Shown: positions 24,001 through 36,894 of the stretch, one piece after another
Position numbering within the stretch: position 1 is the stretch's first letter
Layout of the letters: every line of letters begins with the position of its first letter
DNA from: Haemonchus contortus
Taxonomy: Eukaryota; Nematoda; Chromadorea; Rhabditida; Trichostrongylidae
DNA length: 64,000 nucleotides
Direction of reading: 5' to 3'
NCBI GenBank assembly: GCA_000469685.2
Contig: LS997563.1
Span: forward strand, 26,958,897 to 27,022,896
The notes under the pieces: model-generated
Told to the model about the DNA's origin: nothing
Seen by the model: only the letters and a program-made list of their open reading frames with translations
The model's database searches: none
Position numbers and translations under genes: made by a program

Positions 24001-25249
24001 GCAATGGATGTAGCGAAGCGAAGCGTGTTGCTCGAAGGCTCTGGAAACTCAGGGTTCACAGGTTGAATTCTATGACTCCATTGCCCGAAGTAGCTTTGTG
24101 ATTAAATATTTCGGAAATGAGGGCTCGTGGAAATGTCCAGCCCAACAGTTACGTAGGCTTCAGAGGCAAATTTTCGTCAAAAAAGAGCGTCAAAGAAGCT
24201 ACTGTTCTGCTACAAGTACTTCCCTTCACACCTGATTCCCCTATTCAGAAGTAACACTCTGCAATGAGCAACAGCGAGGTTTTGCTTACTCCTTTCATTT
24301 TTTCCTGGCATTTCCATTCCATCTGTTGACTCTTCTCACATCTTTGCTCATTTTTTTCGGTGTCTGTGCTGTTATCAGCCCATATTAGGAAGTTCTGCTC
24401 ATAGCACCGCCCAACTCCGGCGCATGTCACGCTTCTTCTCGAATACGGCTGAGTCGAATAGTGGCCTTGTGAGGTGGGTAACGACCGAAGTAACCCCATT
24501 TTCCACGATCGAACTGCTGTAACATTGTGAATAGGAAATCGGATGCGGAAAGGGATCGTCAGCGCGGAGTGGCTATGTAAATTCAAATGACGAGGCAGCT
24601 AGACAAAGGAGCAACCCCGGGTTGAGCCTCTGCGTTGGAGACCCAGATGAAAACAGCTGGTGTTCCTTCGTCCGAAGAGTAGTATTGTCACTGTGTCTAT
24701 TCTCATATGCTACGCGTGTTGTGTTGTAGCATGCCCTACATCGGCAGTCATTTTTCTCGTGGTTCTGCAGACGCAATCAATCCTTTGCAATTTTCTCTAG
24801 CAGGAAAGGGGTTGTAATTGAGGCAGGACCGATTCAAGTCCTGTAGTTGACCGGCCCACACTCCGCGATTCAGTAGACGATTGTGCGAGAAATACCGAAA
24901 CGACGAGCGGTCTCGAAGGAGGAAACATCAGATGCGTGCAAGGACGGATTGGCGGCTTAACCAAGGCAAGACTTCACTCTTTTTTTTTTGGTAGCTGAAC
25001 TGAGAGAAGCAAAGCAGGTGGTAAGGTACATGTGAGGTGAGTAAGATACATATATCATAAACTAATGGAAAGTGCAGATTTCGGAGCCCTTACCCGTTTT
25101 CTGTGTGTTTTTGGCTAAAAACTCATAAACCCCGTCTCCCTAGGCCTAGAGCGGTGAGATTTGTAGGGAGTACAAGCTGCAGTATAGGAACACTATTGGT
25201 AATTTGCATAAAAAGATATTCATCTGCAGGGCCGATAAGGATCATTACG
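21071..25249. other. Long non-coding stretch with R1 fragment
   Basis: R1 copy B (22240-22330) lies here. On the minus strand 22920-23210 shows protein-like reading in shifting frames (pieces IVLEELKRRR and TTFEKTLAIGESEYVRTL), possibly an old decayed coding insert, but unrecognised. No supported gene. Confidence 0.35.
22240..22330 (+). repeat. Dispersed repeat R1, copy B
   Basis: Contains GAAAATGGCAAATGGGA, ATCCGCTAGGATAAATCTGT and GGCACCC, matching the R1 core at 20690 and 36895. Only the core part is preserved. Confidence 0.5.
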
Positions 25250-25740
25250 AAGCGAGAGTTACAGGACCTCGACTACACACTTCGGGTTAGCAACGGAATT
25301 CTGATACTTTGGTAGGTGATGTAGACCGCAGATGGCGGATAATGTTGATTGATAACAAATGAAAAGATCTGATAAGGTGTCATAGAGGGTAGAAGTCGCG
25401 GATTCGGTTACCCCCTCCCTGTCAACATCATAATCTTGACTCCGATTATAGTAGGTATAAAAGAACCGTTGATGCTTTGTGGTAAGGATGACAATTGTTA
25501 GTGGCCGAAAGGGAACCGCAGAAGGCAAGAGCCACTGGGTCCATCGCACTCTTCGATTGGATAGCAGAAATTTAACACATTTGTAAATGATGAGGGGCGT
25601 AAAGAAACCGTAGATGATTAATTACAGGGGTTAGTAGCAACTGGTGTGAGCTGATAGGAAGCCATAGAAGGCAAGATAGCTGAACGACCCGACACCCTCT
25701 TATATGATGGCTTGTGACGAATACTAATAGCTATGTAGTG
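25250..25740 (-). repeat. Dispersed repeat R3, copy A
   Basis: On the minus strand it carries GGACCCAGTGGCTCTTGCCT, then TCTGCGGT and TTGTCATCC, resembling about 60080-60160. Two tandem partial units appear within the stretch (around 25480-25560 and 25600-25690). It has diverged well beyond simple alignment by eye, so the limits are approximate. No ORF. Confidence 0.4.
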
Positions 25741-28700
25741 ATAAGGGCTGAAAAAGTAAACTCAATTCAAAAGTATCATGTTACTGCCCTCAGAAGATGC
25801 AGGTATTGATAACCTAGAAGTTGTGACAGCTCGAACGGGATGCGGCTTCTTATAGCTATTGCACTTCTACTCAACCATGGTACGATATGCAGTTCCCATC
25901 TCTCGTCATTAGGTCGTTTCAAACGACGGTGGGGACAGCGGTGGAGGATGGTCTCTGTGTCGCTCTTCCTCATCACAATTCAGAAGGAGCTACTCCAAAT
26001 CTGATGACAGAATATGGAACTACACCAAGAGCGCTTGAAAGGGGGTGTGGTGCGATAGGAACGAAATGGTTGCGTCGCGGTGAGAGGGGCGTCGCGCGCG
26101 AAGGAATGTAGCGGGATGCAGCAGTAGGTAAGAAATACAAGAACAATAGTACTAATAGTAGAATTATGCATAAAATAATGGTCGCATATCGATTGAGCCG
26201 TATGAAGAACGCTAGAGCTGTAACAACGGCGAAAGAGTGGTCCGCGACAGCCGCATGCGGCAAATCGATTACCCAAATTCGTTCCTAACGCCCGTCTCCC
26301 CTTGAAAGGGGATCCTTGTCTGGTTCGCGCAATGGGAAGGCCTGCCGGTGAAACCGAGGGTGAGACCGATTCAATGGGAGTTTCGCTTGCTGGGAACCCT
26401 ATACTGAAACAGCAGCACTCGTATGTTGGACCACTATCTCTTACAGTGAGAACTGATGAGCGTCAAGAACAGCAGGTGATCGGGGAAAAACTACCGAGAA
26501 CCATAAGGCTAAACCAAGTCCAGTATAAGAAGCTTGACTAGGATATGTCACACATCTTACTGAAGAACTTTGCTTATTTTTATGATATCGAAATGGTTAT
26601 GACAATCTTTTTCTCTCTATACCCTCTTTCCCTCGATAGTAGAGATTATGGAATGGCACGTTTGTTGGATATATTAACAGCATTGCTTTACAAGGTAGAG
26701 TTGGAAGGAGTTATGAAGTAGCTCAAGACATGTTCCCGATGGTTCAGGGTCATGAAGCAATCCTTCAGGAATTTGAATGACTGTCTGCTAGAACGAATAT
26801 TGAGCTCGAGCTTTTGATGCTCGATACTCAGAACGTGCAAATATGGCTTGAGGTAAGGCAGCGGAGAACAAATTCGAAAAATAGCAATTCGAAAGATAAA
26901 ATAAAGACTCGATTTGTTTGTTTTCATTTGGAAAATCTAGAAACATACCGGTATCAGCTCTTCATTTGTCGGCATTGTGCATGACTTTGCTCACATCGCC
27001 TTTTGGAAACTTTAACTGTCTCTGAAAGTAATCATCAAAGAACAAATTTTACTCAAATAGCGACGATACTCTCCACTGTTGAACACAGCGAGAATATGTT
27101 AGACATAAAACGTTGGGAAAGTAGAGTTCTGAGCGTAGACAGTGATGTACTCATGTAGAGGGAGATTCCCGAGAACTACTGGCGAAATGTAAAACGAATT
27201 GATAGCATTACGCGGAACCGGTTTTGGATGGTAGCCACTTTTCAGGAAAAATCAATTTTGGGCAGGCTGCCTTCAACACATTGGGCAAGACTTTACGAGA
27301 ATTGAAATTTCAGTAGTTCCAGAATTGGAAGTCGTCGGAGGAGTAGCTTGACTTGGGCAGGCATGTAGGTCGAGTGATTTGATTTCTGCTCTGAATCGAT
27401 AAGAAAATTTCTGAACTATAGGACGGTGACATGCCGAGATCTCATTAAAAAGTCATCACAGATGGTCTCCAAATGCAAAAAGAAAAAAAATTCGAGTCAA
27501 AAGAGTTTTCATCAATGAGAACACATGGCGGGATCAACAAAGTCATTTGTTTGTTGGTGTTTTCTCTACCATTTTTCTCCACTATTTATTTTTTCAAGGT
27601 GTTTCTATGTCAGAGCAATTCATCTACAAGACGGTTAGTTTCGGCGCAGAACAATTGTATAACATCGTTCCTCATATTGTCTAATTTTTTTTTTTTGACA
27701 AAAAAGTCGGTAAATGCTTCTGTACGAAACTTTCCAAATCCGGCAGAGCCGCAGATATAGTGTATACGAAAAGCGGAGCACATGAAGGAACAGATTTAAA
27801 GCTTCACGTTACTGGAGAGCAATAAAAACATAAAAGAATTCAGCGATAAGGGAATCACCTTGGAAATGTCTGTTCACCTTGGCCAATTCAGCTAAGTTGG
27901 TAGAAAGATGAAAGAAGTTCTGATCTTTTTTCTACTCTACTTCGAACTCAGAAGAGTGCAACTGGAGCCCACCGGCTATTTCTAGCGACTTCGAAGATTA
28001 CACTTCACAAAAAAAATATGCCACTACTGGCTTCGAATTACTAGAGCATTCAAAATCCGGCTTCATTTGGAATTTACTAGAAATTATCCGATACTAGTGG
28101 CTCAAAGACGCTAAAACATAGGATGGGCTAAAACCTCCAAACTTGATCAGTCTAGTATGATTTAGAAGATAGAAATTCAATCAACTCGAAAGGCGAACGC
28201 TATCGCGAAAGGCAGGCATTGAGCCGAAAGAAACTCTTTTCGGCTTGTTCGATTGGAGAATGCACTAACAGCTCAAAAACAGTTTTGTTCCTACATCCTG
28301 ATGAAAATTTCCGAATCTGAATTCAGGAGCTGGACTCCTGATAGTCGCCTCTCTGCGACCACCAATTAGGAAGAATTTCTGTTAGATCTATACATGAATG
28401 ATTGATGAACTGGGGAACAACATGAGCCTCCATTGATAGCCTGCATCAAGGACTCACTTTGTAACATTTCAAAAAATCTTCCATTAAATTGGTTAAAGTT
28501 ATGGGAAAATGGTCATGAAGGTTATGCTGTGTGTGTGTGTTGGGAGGTGGGGGTGAAGGTGGGGGGAGAGGGGGTTGACGGGTGGGGAAGGAGTAAACAA
28601 AAAGATGCGGTATTAAGGTTGCTTCAGATAAAAAATTCAGTAGAATCCGGTGCTTACCAACTATGCGGTTCTTGTTCAGTGATATCTACGAGGGAATCAT

Positions 28701-30548
28701 TGCCGCGAAAGAAAGAGGGACCATTTGCATGTGAGTATGGCATTTGCGGGCGATATACAATACAAAAGATCATGTAATAAAAGTAAGTTCATTTGAAGAA
28801 GAGGAAAGAGAGTCAGTTGGACTGGTGACAGATGAAAATTGTTTGCCTTTGGATTCAAGGGGTGGTCATAGAAAAGAAAGTAGAGCGGTGGTCTTCATAG
28901 ACTCATCAGGATCTGTACGCTATACAGTTCCATTTGATGAAGAAACGTATGCGCGTTCTAAATGGCGGCTAATCAGAAAAATAGTGATCATCTCTACTGG
29001 CAACGAAATAGACATGCCATGTTGCTGTTAGGTGCTTCTGGAAGAGCAATGGTCCATAAGACCGAGGGCCGAAAATAATCTGGCAACAGGCCAATGAAAT
29101 TAGCTGCGTAATTCCTACTTGCGAACACTGATAGCTTCTTTCAATGAGAAGTCAATTGCAAAACCCCCTGCTCCGTCACCCGCTCTCCGAAAACCAGGAG
29201 GTATCCGACATATGCAGGATGCAGTGGCTGTTCAAAAACTTGGGAAAATTTTTGAGTCTGAAAAGGTCAACGGTACTCAAAGTGTGAGCAAAGAGCAGCA
29301 ATGATGGTAACTAAACATTAATGTCTAGCACCTCTAGCCATGGTCACTCCCAAACATGCTAGTCCAAAAATAGAAAAAGATTCATAAAACTTGGAAAGCA
29401 AGCCAAAAAATCGTTTATCCCCGAGGCACACAGCATTTGACGCTGGACATATCGTGTTTCGACTCAGGGATAACGTCGCAACGCATCAATATAGGCACGG
29501 AAGTGTAAAAATTTCTGAAAAAAGAACTGCCCATCAACTCTGCTTGTCAGCTTGTCTGTTTGTTGGCACAAACTTTGGTCTGTACAGCCGTAATTAAGTG
29601 ATAGTGATGAATGAGCCCTAGGACGGGAATACTGGCCACTGACAGAGCTGAAATTTTATTGTGTTTTGTGTATCAATCTATGAAGTAACTGTGGTGTAAA
29701 AATGGTTTCCATTATATAATGCCACCCAGTAAATAACTGGCCACTTCATTGGGTTCTGAGAAAATGCTGAAAAATGTTTGTAATTCCTTCCGCTCCAAGT
29801 GGAGAGAATGTGTTAAGGGATAACCTTGGAATTTTTCATGATTTCGATTTGAATAAAATGCTACGCATCCTTATAAGGGTGTGCCTGTATGACGAACCCG
29901 GCATGTCCCAAAGAATCCGCCCGAGGCTCCCTTCCATGTTCAGGATAAGTCACAAATGCTCAAAAATATACGAATCCCACGAGATCTAGAAGAATTCCGC
30001 TGCATTTCCATTTCGGTTCCTTTTCAATTTGACGTGATGGATTTCCAAGCTGCGGATTCGTAGCTCGGGCGGCAGAGCCCATGGCAAAGATAATGGCCAG
30101 AGCGTTGAAAAAATGAGTCGTATCGTGAGCAAGAAAATAAATGACTTCTTCCAAGAGTGATGAGGGAAACCAGGTGTAAAGTGCAGCATTAATTTGATAT
30201 GCAGAGAATTTCCTTCATGGGGTGCGTCGTTCCCTTATTTGTGGTCTAGTTAACTAAAAAATGGCCTGTAACAGAATATGAATAATAGAAAGTGCAGGAA
30301 AGAGTAGGTAGATTTCGAAGGATTGAAGGGAAGTCATATTCTCACCATAAACGCAATCGCCATCCCGCAATGAAACGAAAGTCACAAACGAGAAGGGGAA
30401 CTAGACTTAGGTTTCGAAGTTTCTTTCCTCACTTCGTTTAGGTCCAAGTATGTAATTGGTAAAGAATAATGGCTTACTAAATCGGGTAGCCTAGTGGCAT
30501 GATTCGCATATAAACCTTGTGGGAAATATGGTTTCCACAGTCAACATA
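25741..30548. other. Long stretch without supported genes
   Basis: A minus-strand frame at 25973-26263 would encode a 96-residue peptide with one hydrophobic segment, but this length is expected by chance. The segment 28631-29030 has two protein-like plus-strand frames, with an acceptor-like TTGCTTCAG and a donor GTGAGTATGG near 28734, but no homology. At 30485-30500 a tRNA-like A box (GTAGCCTAGTGGCA) lies just before the MITE. Confidence 0.35.
28527..28588 (+). other. GT-repeat and G-rich tract
   Basis: A short (GT)n run is followed at 28541-28588 by at least five runs of three or more G (GGGAGGTGGGGGTGAAGGTG, then GGGGGAGAGGGGG and GGGTGGGG). The pattern allows an intrastrand G-quadruplex on the plus strand. 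No gene context is established. Confidence 0.5.
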
Positions 30549-31072
30549 CAGTAGCGCTCAAAAGTCCGGTGAAATGGCTCCTCAGCCTTACTTTTCAGTC
30601 GTAACTCCTTTCCCACTTGATCTAATCATGCGAAATTTCTATATTTGGAGAGCGAGTGTATTGTGAATATGTACCACTATTGACCTGCGATCTGATCATG
30701 TTCCAGATATTCCAAAGAGCATGAACTCGAAATCGACTTAAAATACAGATGATGGTCCTTCTAGAATCTCTTTGCTTTTTGCCATGTCTAAAGTGTACGA
30801 GCCGTAATGCCGAATACAATAGATGAGAAAAAGGCACATAAGGTGCGAATAAGTGCAGACGCCAACAACTTTAGTTTGAGCAAAATGTGCTACCAGAACA
30901 AACCCCTTGCTCTATCTGTGGATATTGCAGCTTTCCAGTCAAATAGTGTTGTGTAGGGTGAAATATGCTCTAGTTAAACATATCCAAATTTTGCGCAATT
31001 TGGTCTACTAAGAAAGAAGTTATGAAGGAAAAAGCGTCAAAGCATTTCACCGAACACTTTTGAGCGCTACTG
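30549..31072. mobile_element. Tc1-like MITE with TA target sites
   Basis: A 524-bp element. The left end CAGTAGCGCTCAAAAGT is the exact inverse of the right end ACTTTTGAGCGCTACTG. After a two-base offset, GGTGAAATG (left) and CATTTCACC (right) also pair, and weaker pairing continues for about 100 bp (left ATGCGAAATTTCTATATTTG, right on the opposite strand TTGCGCAAAATTTGGATATG). TA dinucleotides flank both ends (30547-30548 and 31073-31074), the target-site signature of Tc1/mariner transposons, and CAGT ends are typical of the Tc1 side. No transposase frame is present, so it would need an enzyme supplied in trans. The TIRs do not match those of the two mariners in this window. Confidence 0.8.
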
Positions 31073-33086
31073 TATATGTACAGGGTGATGAATGGCAGAC
31101 CTTGATGCGATGTGGTTGTAATTTTATAGCAGGAAATGAAACAAAGTTCATCTTCTTGCACGATACTGTCTTCAGTCGCTCCTTCTCAGTGGACGTACCA
31201 TTTAGGTTTTGTTGGCCTACTCTACCATTTCATCCAATCTTCTGGTACCTACTTTAAGGGAAGGCTAAATTGTGAGCAGGGGGAGAAGAAAAGCGGCGGC
31301 TTTCGACTCCTCAGATACCCAACCAGCCCTTAACAGCAGTTAACATTTTCTGTCATTTGTATCTGCGATTGAGTCTCACCTTAAATCACACACTCAATTA
31401 GTAATGCGCCTGTCCAGAGCCACAGAGAGGCAGTGATCTAGGGGCAATTGCCAGTATTTATCAGTTGCTATTAGTCCTTGTCGCCAACCATCAACGCACT
31501 GAAGTAGCTTCAACAGAAAATGACAGGCGACCTAACGGCTGTCCTCACAATCAGTGACCAATATCAGTTCTTATCAATTGTTATCAGTTCCGCCCGTCTC
31601 CTCAATTCGGTCACATCTCGCAACGCCCATCTTTGTGCCAATGTTTCAATTTTAGCTTGGGAGGCGTAATGGATTGTTACTAGGTTTTATGTTCCCTTAT
31701 CAGCGTTTACCGATTGTCATCGGATTCTGTCACCAAGCACCTACGCCTTTTCTACATCCCCTATAGTAATGTAGAGGGCATCCCACCATCCTGCTGTTGC
31801 CGCGTGATACTCGGCGTTCTAAACCCTCGTCTTTCGGTTGTTTTCATGATTACACTTCATTGCATCCTACTTACTATTAATTTCATTTATCCACAATAAA
31901 GTTATTCCTAATTGTCTCCATTTTCTCTTTTGTTTTAACCCCCACATTGTCTTTAAGTTGTTTAAAATTCTTCTGTCGTTCGAGGTTTTTAGGTGCAACA
32001 CTTTATTAAATTAACGGCATGATGTTTCGACATATTCGTCGCCTTCAGAGGCCAGGCTTCACCGTCAAAGCAGACAGATAGATCGGTGGTGCTTTATTCC
32101 GGATTGTTTCGGACTGAGAATGTGGCCCCTCCTGGAGCCTCATATTTCTCTGATTACGCCGTTTTCTTCGACACGTATCACTATTCCTTACAATCACTCA
32201 TATTACACATCTATCTAAAGCTAGACAACCCGAAGTTAGTGAGTTAGTTAGTTAGTGACAACTGTGCCTCCTATTCCGAGGAGCGCTTGAAGTTAATCGT
32301 AGATGTCCCCGGGGAGGTTATCAGAAAGATACTGGACTCCCGATATCTGAAGAATGCCCTAGCCGCTGACGGTCCAGGAGGTAAAGAACTGAGTAGACGC
32401 GGCTTGGGAAAAATGGAGGGAGTCTACAGGTATCTCTCGCAACCGACGGTGCCCCGGAAGGCTCAAAGACAAGGCGTACCGGGCAGGTAGCGAGACCTAC
32501 GATGAGCAGCCTGTGAGCAAAATTCATGAAAAGCTCTGACGAGAGCGAAGACGCCGAAATGTTTGTCCAATAAAGTTCGACACATCGGAGACGCTGAAGT
32601 TAGCACACACACAAGTCAAAGCCAAGGCTGAGAGAAAGTCGCTCATGGTCTATTTTGTGAAAATTAGAGGAGCCAAATGGACTCCGCTGTGGTGACCATG
32701 TTCAGGCCAGCGTGCGCCTGGACAGACTGGACAAGTTCAAAATAGGTGAAGGCAATGATGCAAACAGCTTCGGTCCAGCTAAAAATGAGAGAGCAGCGTG
32801 TGCAATGGTATGGACACTCAATGAAAAGGCAACAGGATCATCCGATAAGGGGAGCAACATAATTGCGGTTAGGAGAAAAGTTGAGGGAGAAGTGAAGGGA
32901 CATTATCAAGGAGAACCTCTAGAAAACCCAACAAAATTGAAGATCCCGTCGATAACAGTAGTTGAAAACAAGTTTTAAGAAAGCAGAATTAAAGACAGTG
33001 CCGGATCAATGCCAGAGAAATGAAGAATATATAATAGGATAGGCATATTTATATGTATCCAGATATATGTCCAGTCATAAACATAC
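31073..33086. other. Repeat-like and unassigned sequence
   Basis: 31545-31800 loosely resembles repeat R3 (TTATCAGTTC, TCTGTCACCAAGCACCT). On the minus strand 31990-32050 and on the plus strand 32555-32585 both read GAAGGCGACGAATATGT- or GACGCCGAAATGTTTGT-like followed by AATAAAG, so they may be inverted 3' tails of the same retroelement. 32265-32490 and 32650-32978 hold protein-like plus-strand frames without recognised homology. Confidence 0.35.
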
Positions 33087-33247
33087 CAGTCGCATCGCCC
33101 GACTGACGCCGGCCTCCACTTCTTTACGGGTTAAAATTGGCACGCCTTCTGTACCCCGTATTTGGGCGCTCTGGTAAATAAGACCAGAAGTCATTCGTTT
33201 TTGATCAAACACTCCCACACCGGCAAATTCCGTACACGCACTTCCGG
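33087..33247 (-). CDS. Putative internal exon, unrecognised
   Basis: A 161-bp segment on the minus strand between acceptor CTGCTTTCAG and donor CTG|GTATGTTTATG. It is open throughout in one frame, entering with two bases and leaving in phase 0: GSACTEFAGVGVFDQKRMTS, then GLIYQSAQIRGTEGVPIL and TRKEVEAGVSRAMRL. Codon content looks coding. No domain is recognised. It has the same strand as unc-53 and its exit phase (0) equals the entry phase of the CH exon at 9856, so it could be a distal 5' exon of unc-53, or an exon of a separate upstream gene. Signals of this kind also arise by chance here. Confidence 0.33.
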
Positions 33248-33359
33248 CTGAAAGCAGAGTCCCGTTCAAGTCCTGTGGGTTCAAGATACTCGGCTCACTT
33301 CCAATTTACTTCATTTTGGCTTCGTATTTTTACTCAAACACCGCTCACTCCGCACACGT

Positions 33360-33560
33360 TTCGCTATCCTAACGCACTAGGTCCACGGGGACAAAAGTTA
33401 CGAATTTCAGGTCGAATATACACCGACATACACATGTGGAGGTATCGCAAATGGTTTATGACAGAAACTGATAGCAGAGGAACTAATTACAGCTGATGAG
33501 GAGCTCTAAGGGAAAGCCGCTGGGTCCGTTGGGCTCTGCTCTAGCAATGGAAGCTTAACA
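33360..33560. repeat. Dispersed repeat R3, copy B
   Basis: Contains TAGGTCCACGGGGACAAAAG, TTACGAATTT and a following ACACCGACATACACA block, matching 53190-53400 and 60190-60380. The adjoining 33495-33560 (minus strand GGACCCAGCGGCTTTCCCTT) matches the other end of the family. Its two halves appear rearranged relative to copy D. Confidence 0.5.
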
Positions 33561-36500
33561 TAAGGGGGTGATGACGCATGTGTCGCTGTGGTGAATGCCC
33601 GTTGACGGGGCTGGGTAACACATGCTGAGGGCAATAATGGGCCTTCAAATGCAAAAACCACAAGATCACAGTTCTTCTCGATCTAACAATGAGGCCGCTC
33701 TACTTCATCGCGTGATAGTGTGAGATATAGAGTGTGACTGAATTGCATACAACTGATGAAAGGAGATAAAGCCAACAAAGGTAGATAAAGGGTACTAAAT
33801 GTAACGGTTAGCTTATAACGATGCAACCTTAACGTATGAATAAATTAAGGTAGCAGTATTTTGAAGTCAAAGTCGTGTAAGAAGAAGAATGTTCCGCTGG
33901 TCCGTAGCTGACAGATTATAAGCGCTACGCATCGAGCTCGCTTCAATAAGCGATCACATTTTTTCTTTATACCAAAAACACTTGCAAAAAAAATTATGTA
34001 GCCACCAGTGGTTTGGAAACTCGACATACAGTCATATTTGACGAAATAGGAAGATAGATGGATAAAGATTTTCTATAACGATGTTTTCGTCAACTCAATC
34101 GACATGGTTAGCACTGTTCTTGGCTCCAGGTTGGTTAGTTGTAAAGAAGTCGTTGAGGGAGTAGGTCCAATGAAGGAAAGTATTGAACTCTTGTGGATGC
34201 TTATAATTAAGAAGGGAAACAGACTGAGATTGTGCAAGCGGATTTACATTTCCAACCAAAGGGGCAAAGGAGTAGGAAACTTTGTCGGGGAAACTTTGAT
34301 GAGAGTGGGAGTGAAAATCACTGCTTGAAAGGTTAAGTGGCTTCTTGATGAACTTTGATCAAATTCTAGCTGGCCGTAAAAGAGCGTGACGTGACAAGGG
34401 GCATGCGGAGAGTAGTAAACGACTTTTTACGGATGCAATCCACCGACATTCACAGTCTTGCGGTATTGCAGGGCGATTGATGCGAAAGGTCATTGTCTCA
34501 CTGCCGTTACTGGAATCGATAATTTAGAATTGAAAAGGGTTGTATTCGAATTCGGAAACGGACTGGTGTATAGTAGTGAAAAGCAATTGTGTCGCCCGCA
34601 GAGAGAAACGTCGGATCGAAACAAAACGAACGAGGGCAATTGTGTTAGCTGCGAGCCAGAGGCGACTCTTGGGCAACCCATCTTTCCGAGCTGATGCGCC
34701 GCCTATAAACCAAGCTATCCTCCATCCATTGCCCATTGCCGCAAATTTGGGGTGAGGATCGAAATTGGGCCTACTGTTTCAATTGGAATATCTGCCATGA
34801 TGAGGATGACATCGCTCGGCAGAGACTCGCCTCACTAGATCTCTTGCTCGGATCGGGTTCATTCTGTCCTGATCAATGTCTTTTACAACGCATATCACCT
34901 CGTTTTTGTTTTCATGGTTGAGTCATAGATGTAAGAAAAGGTGCCAAACAGCGTTGGCTTTGAAGGACCACAAAAACGGGGGGGGGGGGGAATAAAAGAT
35001 TCAGTTCCTATACCTCTTCAAGAATGGAGTCCCCTAGTTCGGAGCCCCTTTTTTTTATGAAAGAGTGCTAACTTTTGAATTCAGCCGACGTTCATCAAAC
35101 CAAATATCATTACTATAAAAAGCGTACCATAAAATCGCGAGCTGAACAGTATTGATGAGTATTTACATTATAATTGTACTAATAAAGAACGCCTATGTCC
35201 TTTCCTCTGAACATTTCCTGCAGAATCGAAAACTCTAAGAGAGGTTTGTATTTGGAATCTATTCCCAAAAGAGAGAGCAATTTTGTGCTACTCAAAGATT
35301 CTGAGTAGTAATTTCGCTCGTCCATTTGCCTTCCTCTTTCAAATTTCGAGTTGTCGAGTGGCCCCTCCCAGAGGAATTGTTTTCGCGAAGAACAATCGAC
35401 TTATCAAATACAAGTTCGGAGAGAAATGACTTTCATGAGTGTTGAGGATGTCTGTTAGGAGAATGCAAGGTTAAAAGCTGTATGACAACGTTAAATCGAC
35501 AACATGCTAGCTACCTATGCTTCAGGACTAACCAAAATTTCTCTTCACTTTTCTATGATCTATAATATTTACGGGGTACATATTCTAGCAAAGGTTCTTC
35601 TATTCCCTATTCTTCTCAGTGGATTGCAAATATACGGAAATTGCTTTTGCAAATACTATGTAAGTAAGTGCATGGTCTTACAAAATCAGCAATATTTTCG
35701 TCGGACAAACTTCCTTATTCATCTGCTATGAATGACAGCAGTTTCTATGTGACTTTATTTTCTATGCTGTGCCCCTTTATTATCTAGGTATGGCTCTCCC
35801 TTACTTATAGCAACTGCAGCATCGAACGAAGTAGTATTTTCACCAGGCAGCCTTTCTGTCATGAATTGGGCGATCTATCGCATGAAAGCTGCCTCAAAAA
35901 CACTTTACTCGATAACTCCCTACTGCAGTATCCTGAAGGCTTGAGAAATTTCGCTGTCACTGCTCTAAGATGCTTTGCTGCTAAATTTCAGGTTCAGTTT
36001 TTTTTCTGAAGGAAAATGCATATGTGAAAAATCCTTACATCGCCTGGTCTTCTCCTTAACTGTTAAGTGTTCATGCGCTTCATTCTGTTTCTGTTTCTAT
36101 CGCAGAGAAATGAAACGTTCTGCACAGTTGGCTAGGACTCCAAGATGAAAAAGCCCTGCATACCAGAGTGCAGTGTGTCTCATCCTTAGGATTTAAGGCA
36201 GTTTTTTGTATTTTTTGATGTACCAATGTATTTTTTCAGGAATGACGGCGAAAAACCTTTCCATACTCGCTCTGTGGATAGAATGATAGCCTACAACATT
36301 TGATGTGATGCCACAGATAAAGAAAAAAAACCTACGAAAAGAAGTAACCCGCGACGACTTGGTTACGAAATGGGCAATGAACTAATTAATGGACGATGTA
36401 CTTTGGATCACTGTTCGTTCTTCGAGCAACTAGGGCGCATGCCCATTTGTAATTAGCTTTGTAAATGTTTTTCGGAGCTAATCTCATACGTCTTTCCTTA

Positions 36501-36894
36501 TTTGCGAAACAGCGTTGCGAGCATGGCGGCTTTTTTTTTTACAAACGCTTCCCACATTCCATGATTGACGCTCTTGCTATTTAGGTTAGCTGACCTAGTT
36601 CAGTCCAAAAACAGTTTCACAAAAGGTTTGTTAAAATAAATAGAGGAAGTTCATCTGACGGTGGAACTTCTTTAAGTTTCTTTGTGGCCAACTATGTAAG
36701 ACTGTTTATTTGAGTCACATTCACAGCTGCCGCAGTGAAATCTGTTTTTTGGAAGCTGGTAGTCGACATTTAGCATTTTTGCATGCTTGGCTTCTCTGCT
36801 CTCACATCACTTATCTTTGAACCGGAAAGGTTTCCTCCAGTGCAATAGGGTACTACAGGCTAACATGGAACAATGGCCGTATGATTATTCAAAG
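33561..36894. other. Non-coding stretch
   Basis: No supported gene or repeat pair. A 13-base G run lies at 34978-34990. The short open frames at 34104-34920 have no homology. Confidence 0.45.
34978..34990 (+). repeat. G13 homopolymer
   Basis: Thirteen consecutive G. Comparable G or C runs lie at 7512-7522 (G11), 19573-19583 (C11) and 53253-53271 (C19). Length may be affected by sequencing or assembly error. Confidence 0.85.

Noticed and set aside
24427..24525. Minus-strand peptide FDRGKWGYFGRYPPHKATIR in good codons
   Set aside because: Only 33 codons from the ATG, ends in a stop, no acceptor or homology established.
25973..26263. 96-codon minus-strand frame with one hydrophobic segment
   Set aside because: Roughly 80 frames of 90 or more codons are expected by chance; no promoter, splice or homology support.
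27473..27760. Plus-strand frame with a type II membrane-anchor-like start
   Set aside because: Length within chance, AT-rich hydrophobic run, no homology.
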